Numbered from the stretch's first letter, positions 50,675 through 60,009 are shown. The stretch is 64,000 nucleotides of DNA from JAUIAI01 sp045106815 (GCA_045106815.1 JBGCFG010000017.1:42518-106517); one strand, 5' to 3'. Notes: a model not told the origin generated them from the sequence alone. Translations and numbers: made by a program.

Positions 50675-51937
50675 ATGAAGACAATGACGCGATATCTCGC
50701 TGCGGCGATATGTTCCATCGGTTTGACGGCGACAGCAGCCGAATTCGAAAAGACTGATCCTCAATCACTCGGCTTTTCTACAGAGAGACTGGAACGCCTG
50801 GATGCCCTTGTGACTAAAAAAATAGAAGCGGGACTATTCCCTGGTGCTGTGACGATGATTCTTCGGGACGGCAAAGTGGCTCATCTCTCGGCGCTTGGTA
50901 AAAGAACTCCTGACGGTGCACCGATGACCGAAGACACCATCTTCCGAATCTATTCGATGACCAAGCCTATTGTTTCCGTGATGACCATGATGCTGGTTGA
51001 AGAAGGTCGAGTGCTGCTCGGTGACCCTGTCCACAAATACTTGCCAGAGTTCAAAGAGATGACGGTCGCCACGGGTGTTGCGGCTGACGAAAAAATTGAG
51101 ACAACTCCGGCCAAACGCCCCATGCGGGTTCACGACCTGCTGCGCCACAGTGCTGGCCTCACTTACGGCTTCTTCGGAAAAGGACCAGCCAGAACTGCGC
51201 TCAATAAAGTCAACGATTCGTTTCGGACGATGACTAATCGTGAGGTGTCAAAGGCTCTCGCGGCATTGCCTCTGGAGCACGAGCCAGGCACAGCCTGGGA
51301 ATACAGTCGGGCAACCGATGTACTGGGGGCGCTGATAGAGGTGGTGGAGGGGGCGCCGCTTGGTAAGGTTCTGAAGGGCAGAATCTTTGAGCCATTAGGC
51401 ATGACGCAAACCGCTTTCTGGGTGGCCGACCCGGCTGATCACAACCGCATTGCCGAGCCCATGCCTGAGGATCGCAAAGTCGGACGGTTTGATGTGTTTG
51501 ATCCACGCAAAAGACCGACGTTCGAAAGCGGCGGCGGTGGGCTCATGTCGACCATTCACGATTACGCTCGCTTTGCGCAGATGATGATGAACGGCGGCGA
51601 GTTCAACGGTGTGCGCCTGCTGTCGCCAACAACGGTTCGGTCAATGACGGCCGATCATATGGGCGAGAAAATTAAGCCGGGCAAGTACTTCTTCGTTGGC
51701 GACGGCTATGGATTTGGCTTAGGCTTTGGCGTGCGTAGGACAGTTGGCGTGTCGGACCGTATCGGTAACGCCGGTGTCTATGGCTGGGGCGGTGCAGCCG
51801 GCACCGCATACACTGCCGATCCGAAAAGTCGCACGGTAATGCTCTATATGATGCAGTCACCGAAGCACCGCGGCCCGGTTCGGCGAATGGTAGGCAATGT
51901 TGCAGCGAGCGCATTTGTTGGCCCGCTTTCAGACTAG
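50675..51937 (+). CDS. Serine hydrolase, beta-lactamase class C/esterase family
   Basis: 420 residues with a Sec signal peptide (AAAICSIGLTATAAEF). The nucleophile motif S-x-x-K is Ser94-Met-Thr-Lys97 in IYSMTKPIVS. A Tyr-x-Ser motif (EYSRATDVLG) and a C-terminal GWGGAAGT in place of the KTG triad follow. This branch is usually an exported esterase or D-amino-acid peptidase rather than a true beta-lactamase. ATG 50675 follows GCAGGAG; upstream in-frame starts lie in the operator region and are not used. Confidence 0.9.
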   Translation: MKTMTRYLAAAICSIGLTATAAEFEKTDPQSLGFSTERLERLDALVTKKIEAGLFPGAVTMILRDGKVAHLSALGKRTPDGAPMTEDTIFRIYSMTKPIVSVMTMMLVEEGRVLLGDPVHKYLPEFKEMTVATGVAADEKIETTPAKRPMRVHDLLRHSAGLTYGFFGKGPARTALNKVNDSFRTMTNREVSKALAALPLEHEPGTAWEYSRATDVLGALIEVVEGAPLGKVLKGRIFEPLGMTQTAFWVADPADHNRIAEPMPEDRKVGRFDVFDPRKRPTFESGGGGLMSTIHDYARFAQMMMNGGEFNGVRLLSPTTVRSMTADHMGEKIKPGKYFFVGDGYGFGLGFGVRRTVGVSDRIGNAGVYGWGGAAGTAYTADPKSRTVMLYMMQSPKHRGPVRRMVGNVAASAFVGPLSD

Positions 51938-51954
51938 CTGACTAGGGAGGGGGT

Positions 51955-52030
51955 TGGTGCTGGAGAGAGGATTTGAACCCCCGACCTTCTCATTACGAAT
52001 GAGCTGCTCTACCAACTGAGCTACACCAGC
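51955..52030 (-). tRNA. tRNA-Thr (anticodon CGT)
   Basis: 76 bases read from 52030 to 51955, CCA end encoded. The D-arm (GCTC...GAGC), the seven-base anticodon loop TTCGTAA (anticodon CGT at 51995-51997) and the T-loop TTCAAAT are clear, and the anticodon arm is like E. coli thrW. The acceptor stem has a U6-U67 mismatch and the T-stem two G-U pairs (49-65, 51-63), slightly weaker than usual. Confidence 0.93.
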
Positions 52031-52175
52031 ACTTGAACGCTGCGGGTTGAAAACACTCCGCGCTAGCAGTCCAGCCTGTAAGTGTAGCAGCGAACATCGG
52101 CTGCGCAAGCTGAGCCTTGGTCTCTGGCCGACAGGTTGCTTATCGGAGAGTGGCGGCCACGCGCGCCAAGCTCTC

Positions 52176-53729
52176 TCAGTATTGTCCGGATTCGTGGATT
52201 TTGGCGGCGATCTCCAACACGCCATAGTCATCTTGCGGCCGACCAATCACCTGATAGCCGGTCATCTGGTGTGGCATTGATGCTGCATCGGATGCATCCG
52301 GCACGATGGGAATGCTGACCGCCGGCAAGCCAGCTAGCGACGCTGGAATGGTGACTTCCATCCATCGATGATAGGTGTCCATCTGCCGCCCTGCGATCTC
52401 GCGAGGCCAGCGTTCGCTGATGTCAAACGGAAATACCTGCGCTGTAGGCAGCACTAGAAAATCTGCCTTTTCAAACAACCGCAGCGCGGCTTGATACCAG
52501 GTGCTTCGGTTGGCTGAGGCTTCGCAGAAATCGGCTGCGCTCGCTAGTGCACCGTGCTCGGCCTCCCAGCGCGCCTCAGGCTTTATTTGAGCTGCTTTAT
52601 GCGGATCTTCCAGAAGCGTAGCGAGTCGACCGCCGTTTAAGCCCTGCCGCAGTGTGATCCAGCTATGCCAAAGCAGGGTTGGATCAATCCCGAGCGGCAG
52701 GGGCGTGACTGTGGCGCCAAGACCTTCCAGGTGGGTGAGGCCTTTTTCGATTATGTCGATAAGCCCGGGCTCAATCGCAAGGTGCCCATTCAGATCTCCC
52801 AGCCAGCCGAAGGTCAGACCCGCCAGTGGCTTGCTATCGAGCGTGGCAGCAGTGATCTTTGCGATTGCATGGAACTCACTGCCATCGCCCGGGAGTGTGA
52901 GGGGGGACGCCGGGTGTTGGCCCGCCTGGGTAGCTAGCAAACGGGCACAATCCTGGGGGGTACGGCCCATCGGGCCGGCAACGCCAAGCTGCTGGACAAA
53001 CACATCGGCCACTGGCACCTGCGGCACTCTGCCGAAGCTTGGCCTGTGACCATAAATGCCGTTGAACGCAGCAGGGTTGCGCAGTGATCCCATCATGTCG
53101 CTGCCGTCGGCGACCGGCAGCATATTCAGCGCCAACGCGACTGCCGCACCACCACTTGAACCGCCAGCGGTTAGTGCCGGGTTAAGTGCATTGCGCGTTG
53201 TGCCGTAGACCTCGTTGAAAGTGTGCGAGCCCAGGCCGAATTCGGGCGTATTGCTCTTGCCAATGATGATCGCACCATCAGCGCGTGCTCGCGACACGAT
53301 CTCAGCGTCTACTTCTGGCATGAGGTTCGCAAACACGGGTGAACCGCTGGTAAATGGAAAGCCTTTCGCTTGTGATAGATCTTTAGGTGCTTGCGGAAAT
53401 CCGTGCATCCACCCGCAAGACTGCCCGGCGGCCAATTGCTCATCGCAGGTTTTTGCCTGCGCCAGTGAAGGTGCCTCATCGGCCAGCGCGACCAGCGCGT
53501 TGTAGTCACCATTGAGTTGTCTAATGCGGGCCAGGTAGGCTGTCATCACCTCGACACAAGAGACCTTCTTGCCGTGAATGGCTGCACTAAGCTCGCTAGC
53601 ATCCATTGCACAAATGGCGTCGGGCTCTGGCGGGGGGCCGTCTGGACCTGGGTGTATCGGCACCGGTGGCAGTTCCTCAGGGTGGGCGATGAAACTGGCC
53701 GGGGCCACGCTTTGATTGGGCTTGCTCAT
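52176..53729 (-). CDS. Amidase signature family protein
   Basis: 517 residues. The Ser-cisSer-Lys triad is present: Lys116 (QAPKDLSQAKG), the cis-Ser in the GGSSGG stretch (about 189-194) and the nucleophile Ser215 in DMMGSLRNPAAF. The usual DTGGSIR is DMMGSLR here, so the residues before the nucleophile are changed, though the Ser and Arg are kept. It hydrolyses an amide bond; the substrate is unknown. No signal peptide. It is the gene downstream of the SDR protein on the same strand, 45 bases away. Confidence 0.9.
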   Translation of the reverse strand: MSKPNQSVAPASFIAHPEELPPVPIHPGPDGPPPEPDAICAMDASELSAAIHGKKVSCVEVMTAYLARIRQLNGDYNALVALADEAPSLAQAKTCDEQLAAGQSCGWMHGFPQAPKDLSQAKGFPFTSGSPVFANLMPEVDAEIVSRARADGAIIIGKSNTPEFGLGSHTFNEVYGTTRNALNPALTAGGSSGGAAVALALNMLPVADGSDMMGSLRNPAAFNGIYGHRPSFGRVPQVPVADVFVQQLGVAGPMGRTPQDCARLLATQAGQHPASPLTLPGDGSEFHAIAKITAATLDSKPLAGLTFGWLGDLNGHLAIEPGLIDIIEKGLTHLEGLGATVTPLPLGIDPTLLWHSWITLRQGLNGGRLATLLEDPHKAAQIKPEARWEAEHGALASAADFCEASANRSTWYQAALRLFEKADFLVLPTAQVFPFDISERWPREIAGRQMDTYHRWMEVTIPASLAGLPAVSIPIVPDASDAASMPHQMTGYQVIGRPQDDYGVLEIAAKIHESGQY

Positions 53730-53774
53730 AGGGAAACTGGCATTCGAGAAAAGTGTTTCGGAGAGCGGCTCGAA

Positions 53775-54758
53775 CTAAGAGCCACCCCGTGGCATCGTGG
53801 CAAGCGTTGCCGCGACATTGGGATAACGCAATTTGACTTTCAGTTCGCTGCGCAGCCGGCGGTTCGACAAGCGGCGCGACTCACGCATAAAAGACCACAT
53901 CATGGGCGTGACTTCGGCTTTTATAGCCTCGGGCGCTAGACGTCTGGGGCGGGGCAAGCCAAAGTGCTCCGCTACCTGATCAAAGTAATCGCCCATCAGT
54001 TGCTGGTCGCCATCGCTGGCATTGAATGTTCGGCCGGCGGCACCGCGCAGCATCGCCATCCACAGGCTTCGGGCCAGATCATCTGCATGAATGTGGCTAC
54101 TGTAGCTGTCGTGTTCGCGCGTCAGTGCCGGGGTACGTTTTTGCAGACGGGTCAGGGGTAAACGCTCCTGAGCGTAAATGCCCGGCGCTCGCAGAATGTT
54201 GATGCTCATTCGCGCGCTACCACTTGTTTTTGAGCGCCTGCGAAGCTGCCGCTCGGCATCCGCCCGGCGCTTTGCCCGTGTTGACTGTGGGTTTATCGGC
54301 GTGGACTCGGTCAGCAAACGACCAGCCGCATCGCCGTACACTCCGGAAGTACTGCAATAGGCCATGCGCAGCCGGCTGGCTACTTTGCGGCGGTCAAGTT
54401 GCGCCAGCACTCGTCGCAAGCGGTGGTCACGCTCGCCGTCGGTTGAGGGCGGCGCAAGATAAATAATGTGGTTGGCGAGCCCCGTCAATCGTGCGAGGTG
54501 GCCTGTTGCCGCCGTGAGGGTGTCTTCTGGGGGCTGGCCGGCTGCCGTGGCAGCGCGATCAAGATCAAGTCGCAGCGGGCGAGCACCATGGGCGCGAATG
54601 CTATCCAGTTGCTCCTGGCGGCGGCCGGTGCCGACAAATCGGGCTTTTCCGGCTTGGGCGCGAAGCAGCCGCAGCCCCACGTCGCCGCACCCTATCACTA
54701 ACACGCGAAGCTGCCTAAATGCGCGCGGTAGCGCGCGGCGAGGACGTTTTATGACCAT
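53775..54758 (-). CDS. NAD(P)-binding epimerase/SDR-family protein
   Basis: 327 residues. The Rossmann motif is RVLVIGCGDVGLRLLRA, with the G-x-G-x-x-G pattern, and the SDR Tyr appears in CSTSGVYGDAAG. The C-terminal half (NILRAPGIYAQERLPL; YSSHIHADDLARSLW) matches the extended SDR/YeeZ type. The region is strongly basic (many Arg/Lys). Substrate unknown; sugar-nucleotide epimerisation is not implied. ATG 54758. Confidence 0.85.
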   Translation of the reverse strand: MVIKRPRRALPRAFRQLRVLVIGCGDVGLRLLRAQAGKARFVGTGRRQEQLDSIRAHGARPLRLDLDRAATAAGQPPEDTLTAATGHLARLTGLANHIIYLAPPSTDGERDHRLRRVLAQLDRRKVASRLRMAYCSTSGVYGDAAGRLLTESTPINPQSTRAKRRADAERQLRRRSKTSGSARMSINILRAPGIYAQERLPLTRLQKRTPALTREHDSYSSHIHADDLARSLWMAMLRGAAGRTFNASDGDQQLMGDYFDQVAEHFGLPRPRRLAPEAIKAEVTPMMWSFMRESRRLSNRRLRSELKVKLRYPNVAATLATMPRGGS

Positions 54759-54832
54759 CGGGTGATAATACCGTCCTCAGCAGCCAGGCAATTCTCTGGA
54801 CCGGCGTCAACTTAGATGGAGCATTCGATTCG

Positions 54833-55885
54833 ATGAAGCACCAAGTCTCGCTCAAACCCAGCGGTAAACAGTTTGAGGCCGATCACGGCCAGGCAGTGCT
54901 GGACGCGGCACTGGCGGCCAATATTGTGCTGCCATACGGTTGTAAAGATGGCGCCTGTGGCTCATGCAAGGCGCTCATTGTCGATGGGCAGATTGAGCAG
55001 GGTCCGCATTCGACCGGAGCGCTCAAGCCCGAAGAAGCGGAGCGGGGCTACGCGCTGTTGTGTTGTGCGGAACCGTTGTCGGATCTTGTTATCGAGGCAA
55101 GGGTATTGGAGGGCGTAGGGGACATTCCCATTCGAAAGATGCCGTGCCGGGTCGCGTCAATGGATAAACCGGCGCCGGATGTGGCGGTTCTGAAGCTGCA
55201 ACTTCCTGCTAATGAGCAATTGCAATACCTGGCTGGTCAGTATATCGAATTGATTCTGCGCGACGGCTCGCGCCGCGAGTACTCGATGGCCAGTGCGCCG
55301 CAGATTGCCGAGCAGATCGAATTACATATCCGACATATGCCGGGCGGCAAATTTACTGAAACCGTGTTTGGAGATGCAAAGCCGCCAGTTAGAGAAAAAG
55401 CCATCCTACGTTTTGAAGGGCCGATGGGCACTTTCTTTTTGCGCGAGGAAACAGAAAAGCCCATCATCATGGTGGCGAGTGGAACAGGTTTTGCCCCGAT
55501 TAAGGCGATCCTGGAGCAGATGATTCACAGAGACAACCGGCGCCCGGTTACGCTCTACTGGGGGGGGCGACGCCCGCACGACCTTTACCTCAACGATCTC
55601 TGTGAGCAGTGGGCGTCGGAACGTGAGCACATTACTTATGTTCCCGTGATCTCCGATGCACTACCCGAAGACAATTGGTCCGGGCGCACTGGTTTTGTAC
55701 ATAAGGCAGCGATGGAAGACTTTGCTGATATGTCTGGTCACGAGGTGTATGCCTGTGGCGCCCCCATCGTTGTCGACTCCGCCCGCGACGAATTTTCCGC
55801 GCACTGCGCTCTACCCGCAGATGCATTTTTTGCTGATTCCTTTACTACTGCCGCCGATGTCGCCGAAGCAAATCCTTCCGCTTGA
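54833..55885 (+). CDS. 2Fe-2S ferredoxin:NAD(P)H reductase (AscD-like)
   Basis: 350 residues. The N-terminal plant-type ferredoxin domain has Cys37, Cys42 and Cys45 (PYGCKDGACGSCKA) plus a fourth Cys near 77 in ALLCCAEP. An FAD-binding oxidoreductase domain (QYIELILRDGSRREYSMASAP) and an NAD-binding domain (MVASGTGFAPIKAILEQM) follow. It matches the enzymes annotated as CDP-6-deoxy-3,4-glucoseen reductase and oxygenase reductases. It most likely passes electrons to an unidentified oxygenase. Its end overlaps the CaiB gene by 29 bases. Confidence 0.9.
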   Translation: MKHQVSLKPSGKQFEADHGQAVLDAALAANIVLPYGCKDGACGSCKALIVDGQIEQGPHSTGALKPEEAERGYALLCCAEPLSDLVIEARVLEGVGDIPIRKMPCRVASMDKPAPDVAVLKLQLPANEQLQYLAGQYIELILRDGSRREYSMASAPQIAEQIELHIRHMPGGKFTETVFGDAKPPVREKAILRFEGPMGTFFLREETEKPIIMVASGTGFAPIKAILEQMIHRDNRRPVTLYWGGRRPHDLYLNDLCEQWASEREHITYVPVISDALPEDNWSGRTGFVHKAAMEDFADMSGHEVYACGAPIVVDSARDEFSAHCALPADAFFADSFTTAADVAEANPSA

Positions 55886-57017
55886 TGGAATTACCGTTGT
55901 TGCCCTTGAGCAGGCTGTTGCTGCGCCTTACTGCACTAGTCGTCTGGCCGACATGGGTGCGCGGGTTATCAAAATTGAACGACCCGAAGGCGACTTTGCG
56001 CGCGCCTACGATACTGCGGTCAATGGTGACTCAAGCTACTTTGTCTGGATCAACAGAGGTAAGGAGTCCGTTAGCCTAGATTTAAAGCAGCCCGACGATC
56101 TGGCATTGATGAAACGCATTTTGAGTACGGCTGATGTGTTTGTGCAAAACCTTGCGCCGGGCGCTGTGGAAAGACTGGGCCTGGGGCTAGCCTCTTTGCG
56201 CGAGCAGTTTCCGCGCCTGATTACCTGCGATGTGTCAGGCTATGGCAGCAGTGGCCCGGCACATAAGCAAAAGGCCTACGACTTACTGGTCCAGGCCGAG
56301 AGCGGTCTTGTGGCCGTAAGCGGAGCGCCTGGTCCCTGGGGTCGAATTGGTGTGTCTCTCTGTGATATCGGTGCGGGCATGAATGCCATTATTGGGATTC
56401 AGCAGGCGCTCTTGCAGCGAGATAAAACGGGTCAGGGTGGTCCGGTGGAGGTGTCCTTGTTTGGGACGGCGGCCGAGTTAATGGCTGTGCCATACCTGCA
56501 AACGCGTTACGCGAATAATCCGCCAGAACGTATTGGTCTGAAGCATCCCAGTGTTGCGCCGTACGGCTCATTCCGTTGTCGCGATGAAAAAGACGTCGTG
56601 ATCTCGATTCAGAATCAACGCGAGTGGCTCTTGTTTTGCAAAGTGTTTATGCAGGATGAGGCATTTGCAACCGATGAGCAGTTCCACTCGAACCCTGCTC
56701 GTTGCGAGAACCGGCAGGCGCTTGATAAGGCGATTGGTGATCGGTTTGCCGAGCTAAGTCGCCTCCAAGCAGTTGATTTGCTCACCGAGGCCAACATTGC
56801 GTTTGGCTCCATCAACAGTGTTGAAGATCTTATTGAGCATCCGCAGTTTGTCACGACCGCGATGCCCGTTGGCGGCGAAATGGTCGAGTTGCCAGCTGTG
56901 CCGTATCACACCGACTGTGAACCGACTCAATTTAAGGCAACGCCTGAGTTAAATCAGCACGGGGCTGCAATCAGAGCTGAGTTCGAATCGGTGGCACAAA
57001 AAAAAGGCCCCGCGTAG
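55857..57017 (+). CDS. CaiB/BaiF family CoA-transferase
   Basis: 386 residues of the class III CoA-transferase family: ITVVALEQAVAAPYCTSRLADMG at the start, KIERPEGDFARAYD, the NRGKESVSLDLK CoA-binding region and TCDVSGYGSSGPAHKQKAYDLL. The catalytic Asp is in the AYDLLVQAESG stretch. ATG 55857 (MSPKQIL) begins within the preceding gene; no good ribosome site, so translation is likely coupled. Exchanges CoA between organic acids; which ones is not known. Its stop sits in a hairpin that terminates minus-strand transcription. Confidence 0.92.
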   Translation: MSPKQILPLDGITVVALEQAVAAPYCTSRLADMGARVIKIERPEGDFARAYDTAVNGDSSYFVWINRGKESVSLDLKQPDDLALMKRILSTADVFVQNLAPGAVERLGLGLASLREQFPRLITCDVSGYGSSGPAHKQKAYDLLVQAESGLVAVSGAPGPWGRIGVSLCDIGAGMNAIIGIQQALLQRDKTGQGGPVEVSLFGTAAELMAVPYLQTRYANNPPERIGLKHPSVAPYGSFRCRDEKDVVISIQNQREWLLFCKVFMQDEAFATDEQFHSNPARCENRQALDKAIGDRFAELSRLQAVDLLTEANIAFGSINSVEDLIEHPQFVTTAMPVGGEMVELPAVPYHTDCEPTQFKATPELNQHGAAIRAEFESVAQKKGPA

Positions 57018-57025
57018 AGCGGGGC
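56998..57025 (-). terminator. Intrinsic terminator on the minus strand at the caiB stop
   Basis: Read on the minus strand: GCCCCGC stem, five-base loop, GCGGGGC, then C and a run of eight T (56998-57005). Stems lie at 57007-57013 and 57019-57025, and the caiB stop codon is in the loop region. It should stop transcripts coming from the cytochrome c side. Confidence 0.8.
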
Positions 57026-57433
57026 AAACCAGCCAGGGAGGAAAAAGATCTCGATGGCCGGAGGAGGAGACTTACTCAAAAGCACAAAGTGCTCTCGACA
57101 AAAAGGAATGTACGGAGTTGGAAGAGCTTTGGCACGGCAATGCGGATTGACGGGCAGCCAAGTCGGACAGACGGAGGCGACGTGATAAAAGTCACTTGAA
57201 TTCAGGGTTTTGCGGCCGTTTTGCGCTGCCATAGCAGCGCTGGGTGAGCGCGAGAATTCGCGAAACGAGAGGCGCGCTGCATGAGCAAGGCGCGAGGCTG
57301 CGGAAGTGACGGGCGCGGGCATAGAACGCTTTGCCAGATCCAAATCCAGCAAGCGAGGGTTTGTTTTTGTTTTAAAGCCGCTTTACTCGCTGGCTACTAC
57401 CGGCCAGGCGATTTGGCCGTGACAGCTAACTGA
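57026..57433 (-). other. Untranslated stretch between cytochrome c gene and minus-strand terminator
   Basis: About 410 bases with no supported gene. A small hairpin (CGGCCA...TGGCCG on the minus strand) lies just after the cytochrome c stop. The stretch ends at a strong minus-strand terminator, so it may be a long 3' leader or hold a small RNA that I cannot identify. It does not match tmRNA, 4.5S or 6S features I could see. Confidence 0.35.
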
Positions 57434-57748
57434 CTACTGAGAGAGGATCCACTTCACTAACGACGCCGCCTCAGCCTCGCTTACCTGCGGATTGGCTGGC
57501 ATTGGGATTTGGCCCCAAACACCCACGCCACCCTTGCGGACGATGCCAGCGAGTCTCTGGGCTGCACCACCGTCTTCTTTGTATTTGAGCGCAACTGCCT
57601 TAAATGCGGGGCCGATCAGCTTCTTGTCGACAGCATGGCAGGCCGTGCAGTTTTTAGCCTTAGCCATCGCCGCATCTGCTAAGGCTGGGCTTGAGACAAA
57701 AATCGAGGCAAAGAACGCTACTGTCAGGCTAGCAGTGCGGAAATTCAT
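57434..57748 (-). CDS. Periplasmic class I cytochrome c
   Basis: 104 residues with a signal peptide cut near PALADAAMA. Haem is bound by Cys34 and Cys37 in NCTACHAV (His38 is an axial ligand), with Met83 in IPMPANP as the other axial ligand. This is the small c5/c551-like electron carrier. ATG 57748 (MNFRTAS) places the signal peptide correctly; a longer frame to 57787 adds a basic leader and is not used. It is upstream of an untranslated stretch ending in a terminator. Confidence 0.92.
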   Translation of the reverse strand: MNFRTASLTVAFFASIFVSSPALADAAMAKAKNCTACHAVDKKLIGPAFKAVALKYKEDGGAAQRLAGIVRKGGVGVWGQIPMPANPQVSEAEAASLVKWILSQ

Positions 57749-57965
57749 GGCGAGACTCCAAGTGAATGCTTTGCGATCATAACGCACAGCTCCTGGCGAG
57801 GCCTACGTCAACGCTCGTTCGGAGCAACGAATTGCCCAAAGAAACGGAAAACGCCTGAGATGACCGGCCGCCCATCCGCGTGATTGGGCCGACCGGCTGA
57901 TATCAGGCGAGTTGCTGCGCAGGCCAAGCGACACTCACGCAATCCGAATCTGCGAGAGGTAAGCC

Positions 57966-58211
57966 GTGTATCTAATCTGGTTGGGCGTTGCATTAATGCT
58001 TGGCAAAGTGCTCGAATTCGAGCCTCTGGCAGAGATGAGCTGGTGGTGGGCGGTTGCTCCATTTGCAGTGGCGTTTGTTTGGTTTGAGGGGCTCGAACCC
58101 GCCCTTGGCTTTGACAAACGCAAGAAGCAGCGCGAGGCCGAAGATGACCAGGCCAAGCGCGAGCGAATCCAGGCGCAATTCGCGCAACCTGGCCAGGCGC
58201 GCAAGGGCTGA
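57966..58211 (+). CDS. Small Trp-rich membrane protein (TIGR04438-like)
   Basis: 81 residues from GTG 57966. A hydrophobic start (LIWLGVALMLGKVLEF) and a Trp cluster (MSWWWAVAPFAVAFVWFE) are followed by a basic, acidic-rich tail (DKRKKQREAEDD). This matches the small Trp-rich family found in Betaproteobacteria. Function unknown. It converges with ilvD; a bidirectional hairpin separates them. Confidence 0.8.
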   Translation: MYLIWLGVALMLGKVLEFEPLAEMSWWWAVAPFAVAFVWFEGLEPALGFDKRKKQREAEDDQAKRERIQAQFAQPGQARKG

Positions 58212-58227
58212 GGTCTGAGTTCAAAAA

Positions 58228-58256
58228 AACCCCGGTCAGTCAGCGCTGCCGGGGTT
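58228..58256. terminator. Bidirectional terminator between Trp-rich protein gene and ilvD
   Basis: Stem AACCCCGG (58228-58235) pairs with CCGGGGTT (58249-58256), flanked by a run of A on the left and TTCTTTCTTT on the right, so it can work in both directions for the two convergent genes. Confidence 0.8.
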
Positions 58257-58311
58257 CTTTCTTTGGGGCTGCAATTCGCTCCTTGCAAAACAGCGCTTTG
58301 TAATAGGGCTT

Positions 58312-60009
58312 TTAGTCGGCGCCACCGTCGGTGACTGCGCCCTGGCTCGCTGACGCGGCGAGTCTTGAAAACTCCCCCAGTACACCCCGACTATATCGCG
58401 GAGTGGGTGCTTGCCACTTCTGACGACGATTCGCCAACGTTGCATCATCGACATTGACGTTGAGCACAAGTTGGTGCGCATCAATCGTGATTGAATCGCC
58501 TTCTTCGATCAGGCCGATCGGGCCGCCGGCCGCCGCTTCTGGCGCGACATGTCCAACCACCATTCCCCAGGTGCCGCCCGAGAAGCGTCCGTCTGTGATG
58601 AGCCCGACTGATTCTCCCAGCCCGGCACCGATGAGGGCGGATGTCGGCGCAAGCATTTCCGGCATCCCGGGCGCTCCGCGCGGCCCAAGGTAGCGCAGCA
58701 CCATAACATCGCCCGCCACAATTTTGCCGTCCATGATCGCTTTGAGTGCCGACTGCTCATCATCGAATACGCGGGCGGGACCCGTGATGACCGGATTTTT
58801 GAGGCCCGTGATTTTTGCGACCGAGCCTTCTGGTGACAGGTTGCCTTTGAGAACAGCCAAGTGGCCTTGGGCGTACATTGGCTTGTCGACCGGGTAAATC
58901 ACCTTTTGGTCTGCTGGTGCCTGGACTGACCAATCGGCAAGTTCTTCGGCAATCGTGCGCCCGGTAATCGTGATGCAGTCTCCGTTGAGTAGCCCCGCAG
59001 CATTCAGACGCTTGAGCACTTCGGGAATGCCGCCGGCGCGGTGCAGATCGGTAGCCAGGTATTGCCCAGACGGTTTGAGATCGCAGATGACGGGTACCCG
59101 CTGTCGGATACGCTCAAAATCGTCAATCGTCCAGGGCACTTCAGCCGCATGAGCGATAGCCAGAAAATGCAGCACCGCATTGGTAGAACCACCGGTCGCC
59201 ATGATGAGCGACACAGCGTTTTCCAGCGACTCGCGCGTCACGATGTCTCGCGGCTTGAGGTTATTGCGTACAGCCTGAACCAGTACCCGCGAAGACTCGG
59301 CTGTCGAGTCAGCCTTGTCGCTGTCAGGGTTGGCCATGGTCGACGAACCGAGTAGGCTCAGGCCCAGTGCTTCGAACGCGGAGGACATCGTGTTGGCGGT
59401 GTACATACCGCCGCAAGAACCCGTACCTGGGATCGCGTTCTGCTCAATGCCCTCAAAGTCTTCATCGCTCATATTGCCTTGCGAATACTGACCCACGGCT
59501 TCAAACACTGACACGATATTCAGGTCCTGGCCTTTCCACTTGCCTGGCTTGATCGTGCCACCGTACACATAGATGGCCGGTACGTTGCAGCGTAGGATGC
59601 CCATCATGCCGCCAGGCATGTTCTTATCGCACCCGCCAATGACCATGACGCCGTCCATCCACTGGGCTTGGACAGCTGTTTCGATACAGTCGGCAATTAC
59701 TTTCCGACTGATCAAGGAATACTTCATGCCCTCAGTGCCCATCGACATGCCGTCGGAAATAGTGGGCGTGCCAAAGACCTGGGGGTTACCGCCTGATTCA
59801 CGGATGGCCACAACTGCGGCGTCAGCCAGTGGTTGAAGGCCTGAATTACAGGGGGTAATCGTGCTGTGCCCGTTGGCGATTCCGATCATTGGATTCGCGA
59901 AATCTGATTTCTGATAGCCCATCGCGTAATACATTGAGCGATTTGGGGCTCGGGCGACACCTTCAGTGATGTTCTTTGAGCGCCGATTCGGGGCGTCTTG
60001 GTCTGCCAT
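58312..60009 (-). CDS. ilvD: Dihydroxy-acid dehydratase
   Basis: 565 residues, the full length of IlvD. It dehydrates 2,3-dihydroxy-isovalerate and -3-methylvalerate to the keto acids in branched-chain amino-acid synthesis. Iron-sulfur cluster and active-site segments are present: VIGGCDKNMPGGMMG, PGTGSCGGMYTANTMSS and TDGRFSGGTWGMVVGH. ATG 60009 has GGAGAG upstream. The alternative sugar-acid dehydratase family is less likely from the MGYQKSDFANPMIGIANG start. It ends at a bidirectional terminator shared with the Trp-rich protein gene. Confidence 0.95.
   Translation of the reverse strand: MADQDAPNRRSKNITEGVARAPNRSMYYAMGYQKSDFANPMIGIANGHSTITPCNSGLQPLADAAVVAIRESGGNPQVFGTPTISDGMSMGTEGMKYSLISRKVIADCIETAVQAQWMDGVMVIGGCDKNMPGGMMGILRCNVPAIYVYGGTIKPGKWKGQDLNIVSVFEAVGQYSQGNMSDEDFEGIEQNAIPGTGSCGGMYTANTMSSAFEALGLSLLGSSTMANPDSDKADSTAESSRVLVQAVRNNLKPRDIVTRESLENAVSLIMATGGSTNAVLHFLAIAHAAEVPWTIDDFERIRQRVPVICDLKPSGQYLATDLHRAGGIPEVLKRLNAAGLLNGDCITITGRTIAEELADWSVQAPADQKVIYPVDKPMYAQGHLAVLKGNLSPEGSVAKITGLKNPVITGPARVFDDEQSALKAIMDGKIVAGDVMVLRYLGPRGAPGMPEMLAPTSALIGAGLGESVGLITDGRFSGGTWGMVVGHVAPEAAAGGPIGLIEEGDSITIDAHQLVLNVNVDDATLANRRQKWQAPTPRYSRGVLGEFSRLAASASQGAVTDGGAD

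Noticed and set aside
50675..51937. True class C beta-lactamase
   Set aside because: The KTG motif is absent and no ampR-type regulator is adjacent; the branch is more like esterases or peptidases.
51929..52246. Minus-strand open frame of about 105 codons
   Set aside because: It reads through the tRNA-Thr gene; the GVAQLVEQLIRNEKVGGSNP-type peptide is the usual translation artefact of a tRNA.
56954..57352. 132-codon minus-strand frame over the caiB end
   Set aside because: It overlaps caiB, runs through the terminator hairpin, and has no recognisable domain; I treat the region as non-coding.
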